From Waddliaceae bacterium (lineage in GTDB: Bacteria; Chlamydiota; Chlamydiia; Chlamydiales; GCA-2709385), in the NCBI GenBank assembly GCA_002709385.1, contig PAQS01000017.1, positions 1 through 40,144 of the forward strand: 40,144 nt of DNA, in the 5' to 3' direction. The translations under genes and the position numbers were made by a program. The stretch's first letter is position 1; every line of letters begins with the position of its first letter. Shown here in pieces: positions 15,931-25,254 of this stretch. A model generated the notes under the pieces. That model was not told where the DNA came from and ran no database searches. It worked only from the letters and a program-made list of their open reading frames with translations.

Positions 15931-18402
15931 ATGAGGTTTAGCTTGCAATCCCTCTCAGACGACGACATTTTAGACTCTGAACTTGAAGAGACGGTAATCG
16001 ACTCTTTATCAGCTAATAGAAGCACTGATCCTTCAGTTAAATCACCTGATAAAGTTTTTATTTTCCCTCTTCTTAGACGCCCTTTCTTTCCTGGGATGGC
16101 TGCACCAATTGTTGTGGAACCAGGGCCTTTTTACGAAGTTCTAAAGAAAGTTTCAAAAACAGACCATAAATGCGTGGGTCTTTTGCTTGCCAAATCGGAA
16201 GAAGCAGATATCTACAAAATTGGCTTAAAAGATCTTCATGAGGTTGGAGTTCTTGCTCGTATTTTACGCATTATTCCTATGGAACAAGGCGGAGCGCAGG
16301 TCGTACTTAATATGGAAAAGCGCTTGATTGTCGATACAGCAGTTAAGCGAAGCAAGTACCTTCAGGCTAATGTTTCTTATTATGAAGATCCAGCAGACGA
16401 ATCTTTAGAGCTAAAAGCTTATAGCATTAGTATTATCTCAACGATCAAAGAGTTACTAAAACTCAATCCTCTTTTCAAGGAAGAGTTACAAATTTTCTTA
16501 GGTCATTCCGAATTTACTGAACCTGGGAAACTTGCTGATTTTGCTGTTACCTTGACCACCGCATCAAGAGATGAGCTACAAAAACTTCTTGAAACTTTTG
16601 ATATTCGTGAACGTGTTGATTGTGCTTTAACTTTGTTAAAAAATGAGTTAGATCTCAGCCATCTACAACATAAAATCAACCAGCAAATCGAATCTTCTAT
16701 CACCAAAAGTCAGAAAGAGTTTTTTCTCCGCGAACAATTGCGTACGATCAAGCGTGAACTTGGCATTGAAAAAGATGAAAAGGTTTGTGACCGAGAAAAA
16801 TTTGAAGCTCGTATAGCTGAACGTGAAATTCCTGAAGATACTCTTTCTATTATCAATGATGAACTGGAAAAGCTTTCTTCTCTTGATATGCAATCAGCTG
16901 AGTATTCTGTCTCTAGGGGTTACTTAGACTGGTTAACTATCTTGCCTTGGGGCTTACAGAGTGAAGAATGTCACGATCTACGTAAAGCTCAAAAAGTCCT
17001 TGAAGAAGATCATTATGGTCTAGAAGACATCAAAGAGCGAATTATCGAATTTATTGGTGTTGGTACACTTGCCGGTGGTGTTCGTGGTAGTATTATCTGT
17101 TTAGTTGGACCTCCTGGTGTAGGTAAGACAAGTATAGGACGTAGTATCGCACGAGCTCTTAACCGAAAATTTTATCGCTTTTCTGTAGGTGGAATGCGCG
17201 ATGAAGCTGAAATTAAAGGTCACCGTCGCACCTATATCGGAGCTATGCCTGGAAAAATCATGCAGGCCTTGAAGATTAGCCAGACAATGAACCCTGTCAT
17301 TATGTTAGATGAAGTGGATAAAATGGGTAAAAGCTTTCAAGGCGACCCTGGATCCGCTCTTCTTGAAGTTTTAGATCCAGAACAAAACAAAGAGTTTATG
17401 GATCATTTCTTAGATGTACCTGTTGACTTGTCTAATGTACTTTTCATTGTAACGGCAAATACCATAGAAGAAATTCCTGGGCCTCTACTGGACCGTATGG
17501 AAGTGATGCGTTTATCCGGTTATATTACCCAGGAAAAGCTTGCGATTGCCTCTAAATACCTTGTACCACGTAACCGAAAGGAAATGGGCTTAAAGGCTAA
17601 AGATGTAGTATTCACGAAAGAAGGCCTTCGCTACATGATCAATGGTTATGCACGCGAAGCTGGTGTTCGTACTCTTGAGAAGAAGATCAAGAAAATTCTG
17701 CGAAAAATTGCTGTAAATGTTGTGCGTGAACAACAGAAAAAGAAGCGTAAAGCAACTACTGAAGTTTCTCCTCCTACACGAATTACAGCAAAGAATATTG
17801 GGACATATTTAGGGAAGCCTGACTTCACTAGCGAACGTTTCTATGAAACAACTCCAACAGGGGTTGCTATGGGCTTGGCATGGACTGCAATGGGTGGTGC
17901 GACTCTTTACATCGAGAGTATTAAAGTTCCTGCAGAAAAGACAAGCATGCACCTTACCGGTCAAGCTGGTGATGTGATGAAAGAATCTTCAAAAATTGCA
18001 TGGAGTTATCTCCACAGTGCCGTACATAAGTACTGTCCTGAATTCACTTTTTTTGAAGGTTCTACAATACATATGCACATTCCTGAAGGAGCTGTTCCTA
18101 AAGACGGTCCTTCTGCAGGGATTACGATGGTAACTTCTCTTCTTTCCCTACTAATGAATCGTCCTATTAAGTGTAATCTTGCTATGACTGGAGAACTTAC
18201 CCTTACAGGCCGTGTTCTTCCTGTCGGCGGCATTCGAGAAAAAATTATTGCATCTAGACGATCTGATGCTTTTGAAATTATTCTCCCTGCTACTTGTAAG
18301 AGTGATGTTGCTGAATTACCTAAATATATCCTAGAAGGCTTGACTATACATTTTGTTGAGCACTATGATGAGGTTTTCAAAATCGCCTTTCCTCAAGATT
18401 AG
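15931..18402 (+). CDS. lon: ATP-dependent protease Lon
   Basis: Cytosolic AAA+ serine protease that degrades misfolded and regulatory proteins. At 823 residues it is full length. It has an N-terminal substrate-binding domain (about 45-250) starting at the KVFIFPLLRRPFFPGM block, a helical linker, then an AAA+ module with Walker A GPPGVGKT at 393-400 and Walker B VIMLDEVDKM near 448-457. The protease domain has the Ser728/Lys771 dyad (in PKDGPSAG and GGIREK), spaced 43 residues as in E. coli Lon. The first 40 residues are acidic and longer than in E. coli. Eleven bases separate it from the rhomboid gene, suggesting one operon. The Shine-Dalgarno is weak (TGAGG overlapping the start). Confidence 0.97.
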   Translation: MRFSLQSLSDDDILDSELEETVIDSLSANRSTDPSVKSPDKVFIFPLLRRPFFPGMAAPIVVEPGPFYEVLKKVSKTDHKCVGLLLAKSEEADIYKIGLKDLHEVGVLARILRIIPMEQGGAQVVLNMEKRLIVDTAVKRSKYLQANVSYYEDPADESLELKAYSISIISTIKELLKLNPLFKEELQIFLGHSEFTEPGKLADFAVTLTTASRDELQKLLETFDIRERVDCALTLLKNELDLSHLQHKINQQIESSITKSQKEFFLREQLRTIKRELGIEKDEKVCDREKFEARIAEREIPEDTLSIINDELEKLSSLDMQSAEYSVSRGYLDWLTILPWGLQSEECHDLRKAQKVLEEDHYGLEDIKERIIEFIGVGTLAGGVRGSIICLVGPPGVGKTSIGRSIARALNRKFYRFSVGGMRDEAEIKGHRRTYIGAMPGKIMQALKISQTMNPVIMLDEVDKMGKSFQGDPGSALLEVLDPEQNKEFMDHFLDVPVDLSNVLFIVTANTIEEIPGPLLDRMEVMRLSGYITQEKLAIASKYLVPRNRKEMGLKAKDVVFTKEGLRYMINGYAREAGVRTLEKKIKKILRKIAVNVVREQQKKKRKATTEVSPPTRITAKNIGTYLGKPDFTSERFYETTPTGVAMGLAWTAMGGATLYIESIKVPAEKTSMHLTGQAGDVMKESSKIAWSYLHSAVHKYCPEFTFFEGSTIHMHIPEGAVPKDGPSAGITMVTSLLSLLMNRPIKCNLAMTGELTLTGRVLPVGGIREKIIASRRSDAFEIILPATCKSDVAELPKYILEGLTIHFVEHYDEVFKIAFPQD

Positions 18403-18413
18403 GACGAAATATT

Positions 18414-19577
18414 ATGCGGCATCTTGGCCAAATTGATCATAAAGACTCTCTACAACGATTCACTGCTTTTCTCGAAGCGGAGGATATCCGCTATAAGGCA
18501 GAAGAATCTGGAGAGTCTTTTGCTATTTGGATTCTAGAGGAAGATGACCTAGAGCGTGCATTAAAAGCTTTTGAACACTTTCAAAAGTTTCCTGATGATC
18601 CTATGTTTACTGATTTGGAAAAGAGTATTGCCAATCTTCGAATCACAAAGAAAACAGCACCTCTTATTGTGAAACCACCTTCACAGCGTGGACAAAGACA
18701 AAACCGAACAACACGGATCCGTCCAAGTAGGAACGTAACAGCAGCCTCTTTTAAAGGCATTACGTTCATGCTCTTACTCATTTGTATTTTCTCGTTTCTT
18801 CGAGACTCGGTAGAACAGTTTTCCCAAGAAACACAAAGAGTCACAACAAGCACACAACGTATGATGCTTTATGATTACCCTGAAGCATTAAGAATTCGTG
18901 ATCGTTTAAAAGTGGCTTATGAAAAATCACTTTCACAAGACTCTGATCTTGCAGAACAAGAAATTGCTGATTTAGCAAAAGCTCTACCTCAAAAGAAAGT
19001 TTGGCCTGGTTTATATCCTTTGTTTCTTGAAGCAGCTAAAGAAGGAAAAGCTAATTCCAAATTCTGGGAATATGATGCCCCGTTATTTGAAAAAATTTCA
19101 GAAGGACAAATCTGGCGCCTATTTACTCCCATTTTCCTTCATGGCAATCTTCTTCATCTTTTGTTCAATATGTTGTGGTTGCTTGTTCTTGCCGGGCAAA
19201 TTGAAGAGCGTTTAGGAAAAAATCGTTACCTTCTTTTTATCTTCCTCACTGCTACTTTAAGTAATACCGCTCAATATTTAATCAGCGGTTACTCTTTTGT
19301 GGGCTTTAGTGGAGTTATTTGCGCTATGGCTGGGTTTATTTGGATGCGCCAGCAGCGTGCTGCCTGGGAAGGGTATTCTATGCAACCAGGCACTCTTATG
19401 CTACTAAGCCTTGCAATCGGTGTATTTGTACTGATTACAACGATTTCCTTTGTTATGGAGCTTCTTGCTTATTCAGGTTTGGCTATTGGAATCGCAAATA
19501 CTGCACATGTAGTTGGTGGACTCAGCGGTGCAGCATTAGGTAGGCTTAACTTTTTCTCATGGAAACGAGGTTCGTGA
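18414..19577 (+). CDS. Rhomboid-family intramembrane serine protease
   Basis: Membrane protease that cuts transmembrane helices. The protein has 387 residues. Residues 1-75 resemble the cytosolic N-terminal domain of GlpG. A basic linker leads to a first membrane helix (about 113-127), and a soluble insert of about 90 residues follows. The rhomboid core runs from about 225: HGNLLHLLFNM, then catalytic Ser299 in GFSGV and His365 in ANTAHVVGG, with the usual GxxxG-like packing near the end. Dyad residues are intact, so it should be active. Its gene starts 11 bases after lon, which would place two proteases in one transcript. The large loop between the first two helices is unusual compared with E. 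coli GlpG. Confidence 0.9.
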   Translation: MRHLGQIDHKDSLQRFTAFLEAEDIRYKAEESGESFAIWILEEDDLERALKAFEHFQKFPDDPMFTDLEKSIANLRITKKTAPLIVKPPSQRGQRQNRTTRIRPSRNVTAASFKGITFMLLLICIFSFLRDSVEQFSQETQRVTTSTQRMMLYDYPEALRIRDRLKVAYEKSLSQDSDLAEQEIADLAKALPQKKVWPGLYPLFLEAAKEGKANSKFWEYDAPLFEKISEGQIWRLFTPIFLHGNLLHLLFNMLWLLVLAGQIEERLGKNRYLLFIFLTATLSNTAQYLISGYSFVGFSGVICAMAGFIWMRQQRAAWEGYSMQPGTLMLLSLAIGVFVLITTISFVMELLAYSGLAIGIANTAHVVGGLSGAALGRLNFFSWKRGS

Positions 19578-19592
19578 TCTAGAGGATAGTGC

Positions 19593-20498
19593 TCAAGCTT
19601 CTGCACGTTCTAGACTGAGAAACATCTCACCACACAATACTCCATCATCTCTTTTCACTATGCCTTTGAACTCATGCAAAGTGCCTTCTACTCCGACATG
19701 TTCTAGTGTAAAATCCATTGAATGCCCTGTAAAACCGAGGTTTGGTGCCGAACCTTTCATTTGCCTAACAAAATAGGCAAAAGGAGCAGAATCTTGTCCT
19801 AATAGAGACCTAAACAACCTCCCTGCCAAAGCATTTGCCGTTCCCCCCATAATCGCAATAGGCAAACCAGGGAATTGGTCAAAATGTCCCATGCACATCT
19901 CAGCTTTTACTTCTGGCAATAAAGCATGTAGTTTTTTACCTTCTACAGGATCTACTTCTAAAGAGACCAAATGCTGATACGGACTCGTTTTTCTCAATAA
20001 AACTTCTTCTTTTTCAAAATGTTTAAAAATACGTCGAAACATCAAAAAAGGTATTATTTTATAACGAACCTCAAGACTAAATAAAGCTTCTGGACCATAA
20101 GACATGGTTCCACGTACGACAGCTTCTCTCTTAGAAAAACTTACAAGCTCAGCAAGACCTTGACACTGTAAACTTGGCTTCGGAGGTAAATCTTGTACAC
20201 AGCTTAATCTCTGAAGATCAGCTTCTACAGCCAAATAATAGTGCTTTTCTTTTACTGGATTTTGCCGAGCTGCAGCAATCGAACCCAAAATAGCTAAATG
20301 CCTTCCAGCTTCAGCTATCGACAACTCCCCTTGTTCAAGAAAAGCTTCTTGTTCGGGTCTAACATTGCATTTGAGTAACCCCGGCTCCAGTTCTGTTACA
20401 TCTTCTAGTTGATAATAAGGCTCAGTTACACAAATCATCTGAGTAATTTCATCAATACTGATTGATGTGCCACTTTGCTCCAGTAATCTCTTAAGCAT
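19593..20498 (-). CDS. Probable tandem hot-dog-fold protein (FabZ-like)
   Basis: A 301-residue soluble protein that I read as two hot-dog domains. The first (about residues 25-165) includes QLEDVTELEPGLLKCNV, like the strand pair that opens FabA/FabZ dehydratases. The second (about 185-300) has GHFDQFPGLPIAIMGG, which resembles the GHFPxxPVMPG motif around the central helix of FabZ. The His is present in the second domain, but the usual catalytic Glu further on is not evident. It may therefore be a thioester-binding or degenerate dehydratase protein of lipid metabolism, not an enzyme. AGAGGGA precedes the ATG. It is convergent with the rhomboid gene with only 15 bases between, and its start faces the membrane protein gene upstream. 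Confidence 0.5.
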   Translation of the reverse strand: MLKRLLEQSGTSISIDEITQMICVTEPYYQLEDVTELEPGLLKCNVRPEQEAFLEQGELSIAEAGRHLAILGSIAAARQNPVKEKHYYLAVEADLQRLSCVQDLPPKPSLQCQGLAELVSFSKREAVVRGTMSYGPEALFSLEVRYKIIPFLMFRRIFKHFEKEEVLLRKTSPYQHLVSLEVDPVEGKKLHALLPEVKAEMCMGHFDQFPGLPIAIMGGTANALAGRLFRSLLGQDSAPFAYFVRQMKGSAPNLGFTGHSMDFTLEHVGVEGTLHEFKGIVKRDDGVLCGEMFLSLERAEA

Positions 20499-20535
20499 AA
20501 AATTCCCTCTTTAAAACTTATTATGCTCTAAGTTT

Positions 20536-21525
20536 TCAAATACAATTGCTTGAGACTTCTGAAGCTTTCCCTTTACGCTTTTGATAATAAGCAATCGTTG
20601 TCCCTAAAACGAGGATTCCAAAAATTACCTCGCTAGCTTCACTCAAACGCCATTCAGGGTTTCCCCAGATCGCACGCTGACGATGATTATCTCCCATCAA
20701 TAATGCAATCAACGTCCATGGAACGAACGCCAAAGGCCCTACTGGAATTCCTAATCTTTGGACAAGATAATGCATGTCTGCAAAAAGACGAGCTGTCACC
20801 GGCAAAAAAGCCAGATATACGAAGAAGAAAATCATCATCAATCGATTTGCCCAATACCCATATAAATTATGGATATTAAATTCTTTTTGCACGTTAATAC
20901 TGCTCCACTCCTCCGAAGTTTCAAAATTAAATATACTTTGCCCCCAACTAATCTCTTCTCCTGCCCCTAAAAAAAACAAAGCTCCTAAAGACAAGGCTCC
21001 AAACATAGAACACCAAGTCAAATAAGTGTTTTTTTGTTTAATCAAACTTGTTAGAAAAATCATAGAAGAAGCAAAAAGAGAAATCGCCGTCAAACTTTCC
21101 CATACACCATTTTCACGAGCTATAGCATGGTACCAAGTAGCTGTTTCATCATACTCGTAAAGATGACTCCATTGCATTGTTTGTAATAAACCTAAAAAAA
21201 TTAAACTCGTTAATAAGGTCCATCCCCATACAAGTTTTCGTCCATTTCTTAGATCATGTCCCTCTTGCAGAAAAGATCGAAAGTCGCTTGATATTGTCGC
21301 TTCTAAACGCAGTTTCCATGTAAGAATCCCTACAACTCCTAATATCCCTATTAAAATAAGAGCAATACGAAACCAATGTATTTCCATTACTGTAGCTTCT
21401 GAAAAAACTTTATCATCACTCAGCATGTAGTAAAAATGATAAGGAAAATTTACTAATGCTAATAAAATGAATAAAATAGATGATACAAGAACTCTTCTAT
21501 ACGTAAAAAAACGCATGATCAACAT
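20536..21525 (-). CDS. Eight-helix membrane protein of an uncharacterised family
   Basis: A 329-residue polytopic membrane protein with about eight hydrophobic helices. The most striking part is FLGAGEEISWGQSIF followed by N-x-Q-K-E-F-N-I-H-N-L-Y-G near residues 185-225. I recall the pattern GEEISWGQ...N-Q-E-NLHN from uncharacterised membrane proteins in many bacteria, but I know of no assigned function. The conserved Glu, His and Asn residues lie at a membrane edge and could form a metal or lipid-headgroup site. It lies 37 bases upstream of the hot-dog gene on the same strand, so they may be co-transcribed and act together in lipid handling. The start has no clear Shine-Dalgarno; a second ATG lies nine bases on. 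Confidence 0.7.
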   Translation of the reverse strand: MLIMRFFTYRRVLVSSILFILLALVNFPYHFYYMLSDDKVFSEATVMEIHWFRIALILIGILGVVGILTWKLRLEATISSDFRSFLQEGHDLRNGRKLVWGWTLLTSLIFLGLLQTMQWSHLYEYDETATWYHAIARENGVWESLTAISLFASSMIFLTSLIKQKNTYLTWCSMFGALSLGALFFLGAGEEISWGQSIFNFETSEEWSSINVQKEFNIHNLYGYWANRLMMIFFFVYLAFLPVTARLFADMHYLVQRLGIPVGPLAFVPWTLIALLMGDNHRQRAIWGNPEWRLSEASEVIFGILVLGTTIAYYQKRKGKASEVSSNCI

Positions 21526-21638
21526 CCATAAAAACTGTTAATTTTTTTTCACACTATCATAAGAATTTTCAAAGATCAACATTGTAAGAAACTGCTTAAT
21601 CTAAGCTTTTTACAACATTTTTCTTGAGAACTAGTCAT

Positions 21639-21668
21639 TTGCACTTTTGCATGAACCTAGCTTATACT
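21639..21668 (+). promoter_or_regulatory. Probable promoter of rnz
   Basis: TTGCAC (21639-21644) and TATACT (21663-21668) have an 18-base spacer. The rnz ATG at 21693 follows with AGGATG before it. Confidence 0.5.
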
Positions 21669-21692
21669 AGTGGAGCTACATAGGATGAAAAA

Positions 21693-22604
21693 ATGAGTGT
21701 TCGAGATTTAACAATTTTAGGCTGTTCTAGTCAGCAACCCACACGTCGTCGTAATCATGGGGCCTACTTAATGCGATGGAATGGTGAAGGTCTGTTATTT
21801 GACCCGGGAGAAGGGACACAGCGACAGTTTATTTTTGCAAATATTGCTCCCCCCACTGTAACTCGAATATTTGTTAGTCATTTTCATGGTGATCACTGTT
21901 TAGGTCTTGGCTCGATGCTCATGCGTCTCAACTTAGACCGCGTAACTCATACCATTCATTGTTATTACCCAGCTAGCGGTAAAAAGTACTTTGACCGTTT
22001 ACGTTACGGTACAATTTATCATGAACGCATCCATGTAATAGAACACCCTGTTCATGAAGATGGTCTTGTGCACGACGATGGAAAATTCCGTATAGAAGCA
22101 GCTTTTTTAGATCATGGGGTAGATAATGTAGGCTGGAGAATTACTGAAGCTGAACAACGAAAGTTCGATAAAGGTAAGCTTTCAGCAGCTGGGATTCATG
22201 GCCCACTAGTTCGAGAGCTTCAAAATAATGGTTCAGTCAATATCGAAGGAAAAGATATCACTTTAGATGACGTTAGCCATATTCGCTCTGGCGATACACT
22301 AGCGGTTGTCATTGACACTCTACCTTGTAAGGCGGCTGTAGCCTTAGCAAAAGATGCCCGTATTCTTTTATGCGAAAGCACATACTTAGATGAACACAAG
22401 CACCTAGCTAAGGAATACAATCACATGACGGCTACACAAGCTGCTAAAATTGCTCAAGAAGCGAATGCAAAAGAGCTGATTTTAACACATTTTAGTGCGA
22501 GATATAAAGATCTCGCTCCATTTGCAAGTGAAAGTAGAGTCGTGTTCAAAAATACTCAAGTGGCTGATGATTTGAAGGTATTTAGTTTTCCGAAAGGGAC
22601 CTAG
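21693..22604 (+). CDS. rnz: Ribonuclease Z (tRNA 3' endonuclease)
   Basis: Zinc-dependent endonuclease that trims the 3' ends of tRNA precursors lacking an encoded CCA. This fits the tRNA-His here, which has none. The 303-residue length is that of the short bacterial form. The N-terminus [11 protein letters not shown] is the typical LGTxxxxPT-like start. SHFHGDH near residues 61-67 gives the H-x-H-x-D-H metal site, FLDHGVD near 140 supplies another His, and LTHFSARY near 268-275 is the C-terminal RNase Z signature. AGGATG precedes the ATG. Its last 23 bases overlap the end of the convergent Rsm22-like gene. Confidence 0.95.
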   Translation: MSVRDLTILGCSSQQPTRRRNHGAYLMRWNGEGLLFDPGEGTQRQFIFANIAPPTVTRIFVSHFHGDHCLGLGSMLMRLNLDRVTHTIHCYYPASGKKYFDRLRYGTIYHERIHVIEHPVHEDGLVHDDGKFRIEAAFLDHGVDNVGWRITEAEQRKFDKGKLSAAGIHGPLVRELQNNGSVNIEGKDITLDDVSHIRSGDTLAVVIDTLPCKAAVALAKDARILLCESTYLDEHKHLAKEYNHMTATQAAKIAQEANAKELILTHFSARYKDLAPFASESRVVFKNTQVADDLKVFSFPKGT

Positions 22605-23571
22605 GTACCCCCTCTCCCCAAGAGAGCTTTTTACTTAAGCGATAAAGCTCTTTATGTCTTTTAGAAACTGTCTTTTGAAGCAGGCCATTTTCTGTGCAAA
22701 GTTCTAAACGAAGATGTCCAGATTTTTTCTGAGGATGACCAACAACGCGATCTTCATTTAAAGGGTAGTTCTGGCGAGACACTACTAAATAAGAAAAATT
22801 TTCATCTTCATAAGATAGACTTGCTTGCTTCAAGCTACGGTGAATTTTTCCTCTTTGCAAACGTTCTTTAAAATGACACCATTTATCAGTGCCCCTCATA
22901 GGACAAGCTTTGCTGTGAGGACAAGGAGCTAAAATATATGCTCCCTCTGAAATCAAAAGATCTCGCGCCTGCATAATACGCTCAAAACCATCAGGAGTTC
23001 CAGGTTCGACAATAAGTAAAATCTTACTCGTTTTTTCCCAAGCCTTTTGAATAATCTTTTTTTGTGAGTCAGTATCTAATTCACCAATTACATAGGACAG
23101 GCTAACTAAATCATGACAATCAAGATCCAACTCAGAAGATAAATCCCCCGCTCGCCATTTCACATCAAAAGGTGCTGTTTTCTGAGAGTTACTAAGAAGT
23201 TTTTTTCCTAAACGAATCAACTCACTATCTTGCTCGATCAGTGTTGCTTCCTCTATTTCTGGAAATATCTCTTTTGCCATCCATAAAACTGAACCTGGTC
23301 CAGCTCCAAGATCTAACAAAGAACGAACTTGTATATCAGCAGCTATCTTTCGAAAAGCCTTTAAACAATGAGAAATCGCAGCGCATGTCGCTGGCATACG
23401 GCTAGCTAAATAAGCCACTCGATGTGCAGCCGATTCCATAAAACGTGACGTATGACTTTCCTTTCTTCGGTACTGACCAGATAAATCAAGTGCGGCTTCT
23501 TGCAAATCACGTAGTGAGTATTCTGCAGAAAGCTCTTCAATCGCTTCTTGTAAATCCTGAGGAATTTCCAT
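22582..23571 (-). CDS. Rsm22-like small-subunit rRNA methyltransferase family
   Basis: A 329-residue SAM-dependent methyltransferase resembling the Rsm22 family, associated with ribosomal small-subunit assembly. Features are a helical N-terminus (starting [14 protein letters not shown]), a SAM-binding [13 protein letters not shown] near residues 85-97, and the cysteine cluster CPHSKACPM...WCHF near 215-232, which binds metal in the family. A basic C-terminal tail follows. I chose the ATG at 23571, since the extra 40 residues of the longer frame are unlike the family. The purine-rich AAAGAGATAAAGAG is a weak Shine-Dalgarno. Its end overlaps rnz by 23 bases, tail to tail. The target is not known from sequence. 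Confidence 0.75.
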   Translation of the reverse strand: MEIPQDLQEAIEELSAEYSLRDLQEAALDLSGQYRRKESHTSRFMESAAHRVAYLASRMPATCAAISHCLKAFRKIAADIQVRSLLDLGAGPGSVLWMAKEIFPEIEEATLIEQDSELIRLGKKLLSNSQKTAPFDVKWRAGDLSSELDLDCHDLVSLSYVIGELDTDSQKKIIQKAWEKTSKILLIVEPGTPDGFERIMQARDLLISEGAYILAPCPHSKACPMRGTDKWCHFKERLQRGKIHRSLKQASLSYEDENFSYLVVSRQNYPLNEDRVVGHPQKKSGHLRLELCTENGLLQKTVSKRHKELYRLSKKLSWGEGVPRSLSEN

Positions 23572-23761
23572 AAATCTCTTTATCTCTTTAAAAATAAGAA
23601 GAGTATAACACTCCATACTATTTGAAACTATGAGATTAAGCAGGCTGTGAAGAGAAAAATGAAATGTTTTCTTGGCTTCTAAGGAAAGCAATAAGTTAAT
23701 ATTGCATACTTAACATCTATCGCCTTATATTTTAACGCAAAAATTTAAAAAAGATGGACTT

Positions 23762-25189
23762 ATGACATATACTCTAGAAAAAAGTTCCGTATTAGAAGCA
23801 TTATTCGTTCAACAAAAGCTTGCTGCTCAAAAATCTCCTTATCCTAGCTATGAACAACGGATAGAGGCGCTAAAGAAAGTACAAAAACTTGTTGTTGATA
23901 ACGAGACTCTTCTTACCCAAGCTTTGTCTGAAGATTTTTCATACCGAAGCCCTCATGAAACACGTCTCCTCGAATTAATTAGTATTGTAGAAAACTGTAA
24001 ATATACCTGTAAAAGACTAGCTAAATGGATGAAAGCAGAAAAACGTTCTGTTTCTCTTCTTTTTAAACCTGGAAAAGCTAGAGTACATTACCAACCCTTA
24101 GGCGTAATTGGTAATGTTGTTCCTTGGAACTACCCTATACATTTAGCCCTTGGACCCTTAATAGGTGCTTTAGCTGCGGGCAATCGTATGCTCATTAAAA
24201 TGTCGGAATTGACTCCCAAAACAGGCGAAGTCTTACAAAATCTCATAGAAGAATATTTTTCTCCGGATGAAGTTGCTGTGATCAATGGCGGTACATCTGT
24301 TGCACAAGAATTTTGCTCCTTGCCCTTTGATCATCTTTTATTTACTGGGTCAAGTGCTGTAGGAAAACTTGTCATGCAAGAAGCCAGCAAAAATTTGACA
24401 CCTGTCACACTTGAATTAGGTGGAAAATCACCGGTTATCGTTGATGAAGATGCCGATCTAAAGCACGCCGCAGAACGAGTTATTATAGGTAAATTACTCA
24501 ATGCTGGACAAACCTGTGTAGCTCCCGACTACGTCCTTATTCATGAAAAATGCACAGAACAATTTATTCATCTATGTAAAGAAGTCGCAAATTCCCGCTA
24601 CCCCAACCTCATGAATAACCCAGATTATTCAGCGATCATCAATGATCACCATGTGGAACGCCTCCAAAAATTACTCAAAGAAGCTGAAGAACAAGGCGCT
24701 CATCTCAGCAAACTCCAAGAAGGAGCTAATAAAGCCTCTTCTAAAGCGAGACTTTTTGAACCTATTATTATGACAAATGTGAAACCTTCTATGCGAATCA
24801 TGCAAGAAGAGATATTTGGCCCCATTCTACCTATTCTGAGCTACCGATCAATCGATGAAGCAATCGACTATATTGCTCAACGCCCACATCCACTCGCTCT
24901 TTATTACTTTGGAAAAGATCGAAAAATTCAGGAAAAAGTCATCAAAAACACCCAATGTGGCGGAATGACAATCAATGGCACTATGACACACGTTGCACAA
25001 GAAGACTTGCCGTTCGGAGGTGTTGGCACAAGTGGAATGGGACAATACCACGGAAAAGAAACGTTTAAAACCTTTTCACATGCTAAAAGCATCTATCAAG
25101 AATCCTCTTGGTCACAAGGAAAAATACTTTATCCTCCTTACGGGAGAATAGTTAACTATTTAATAAATAAATTATTAATTAAAAATTGA
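23762..25189 (+). CDS. Aldehyde dehydrogenase (class 3 / coniferyl-aldehyde dehydrogenase-like)
   Basis: NAD(P)-dependent oxidation of an aldehyde to the acid. At 475 residues it belongs to the shorter class 3/CALDH type. The sequence has the cofactor motif NVVPWNYPIHLA near 116-127, FTGSSAVG near 196-203, the general base Glu218 in LELGGKSP and the catalytic Cys252 in GQTCVAPDY. The C-terminus is slightly hydrophobic (NYLINKLL), which in related enzymes anchors the protein to membranes, so lipid-derived aldehydes are a plausible substrate. No pathway partners sit next to it. The gene is not part of the Chlamydia neighbourhood as I recall it and may be an accessory insertion between rnz and xerC. 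Confidence 0.9.
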   Translation: MTYTLEKSSVLEALFVQQKLAAQKSPYPSYEQRIEALKKVQKLVVDNETLLTQALSEDFSYRSPHETRLLELISIVENCKYTCKRLAKWMKAEKRSVSLLFKPGKARVHYQPLGVIGNVVPWNYPIHLALGPLIGALAAGNRMLIKMSELTPKTGEVLQNLIEEYFSPDEVAVINGGTSVAQEFCSLPFDHLLFTGSSAVGKLVMQEASKNLTPVTLELGGKSPVIVDEDADLKHAAERVIIGKLLNAGQTCVAPDYVLIHEKCTEQFIHLCKEVANSRYPNLMNNPDYSAIINDHHVERLQKLLKEAEEQGAHLSKLQEGANKASSKARLFEPIIMTNVKPSMRIMQEEIFGPILPILSYRSIDEAIDYIAQRPHPLALYYFGKDRKIQEKVIKNTQCGGMTINGTMTHVAQEDLPFGGVGTSGMGQYHGKETFKTFSHAKSIYQESSWSQGKILYPPYGRIVNYLINKLLIKN

Positions 25190-25254
25190 CTATTTAAAAA
25201 AAATCAAGCATAATTCTAATCATTTTAGAAATTATTAGTTCCGTGAGAGATAAA

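Noticed and set aside
23572-23691. 40-residue N-terminal extension of the Rsm22-like protein
   Set aside because: The extension is unlike the family, and a usable ATG with a purine-rich leader occurs at 23571.
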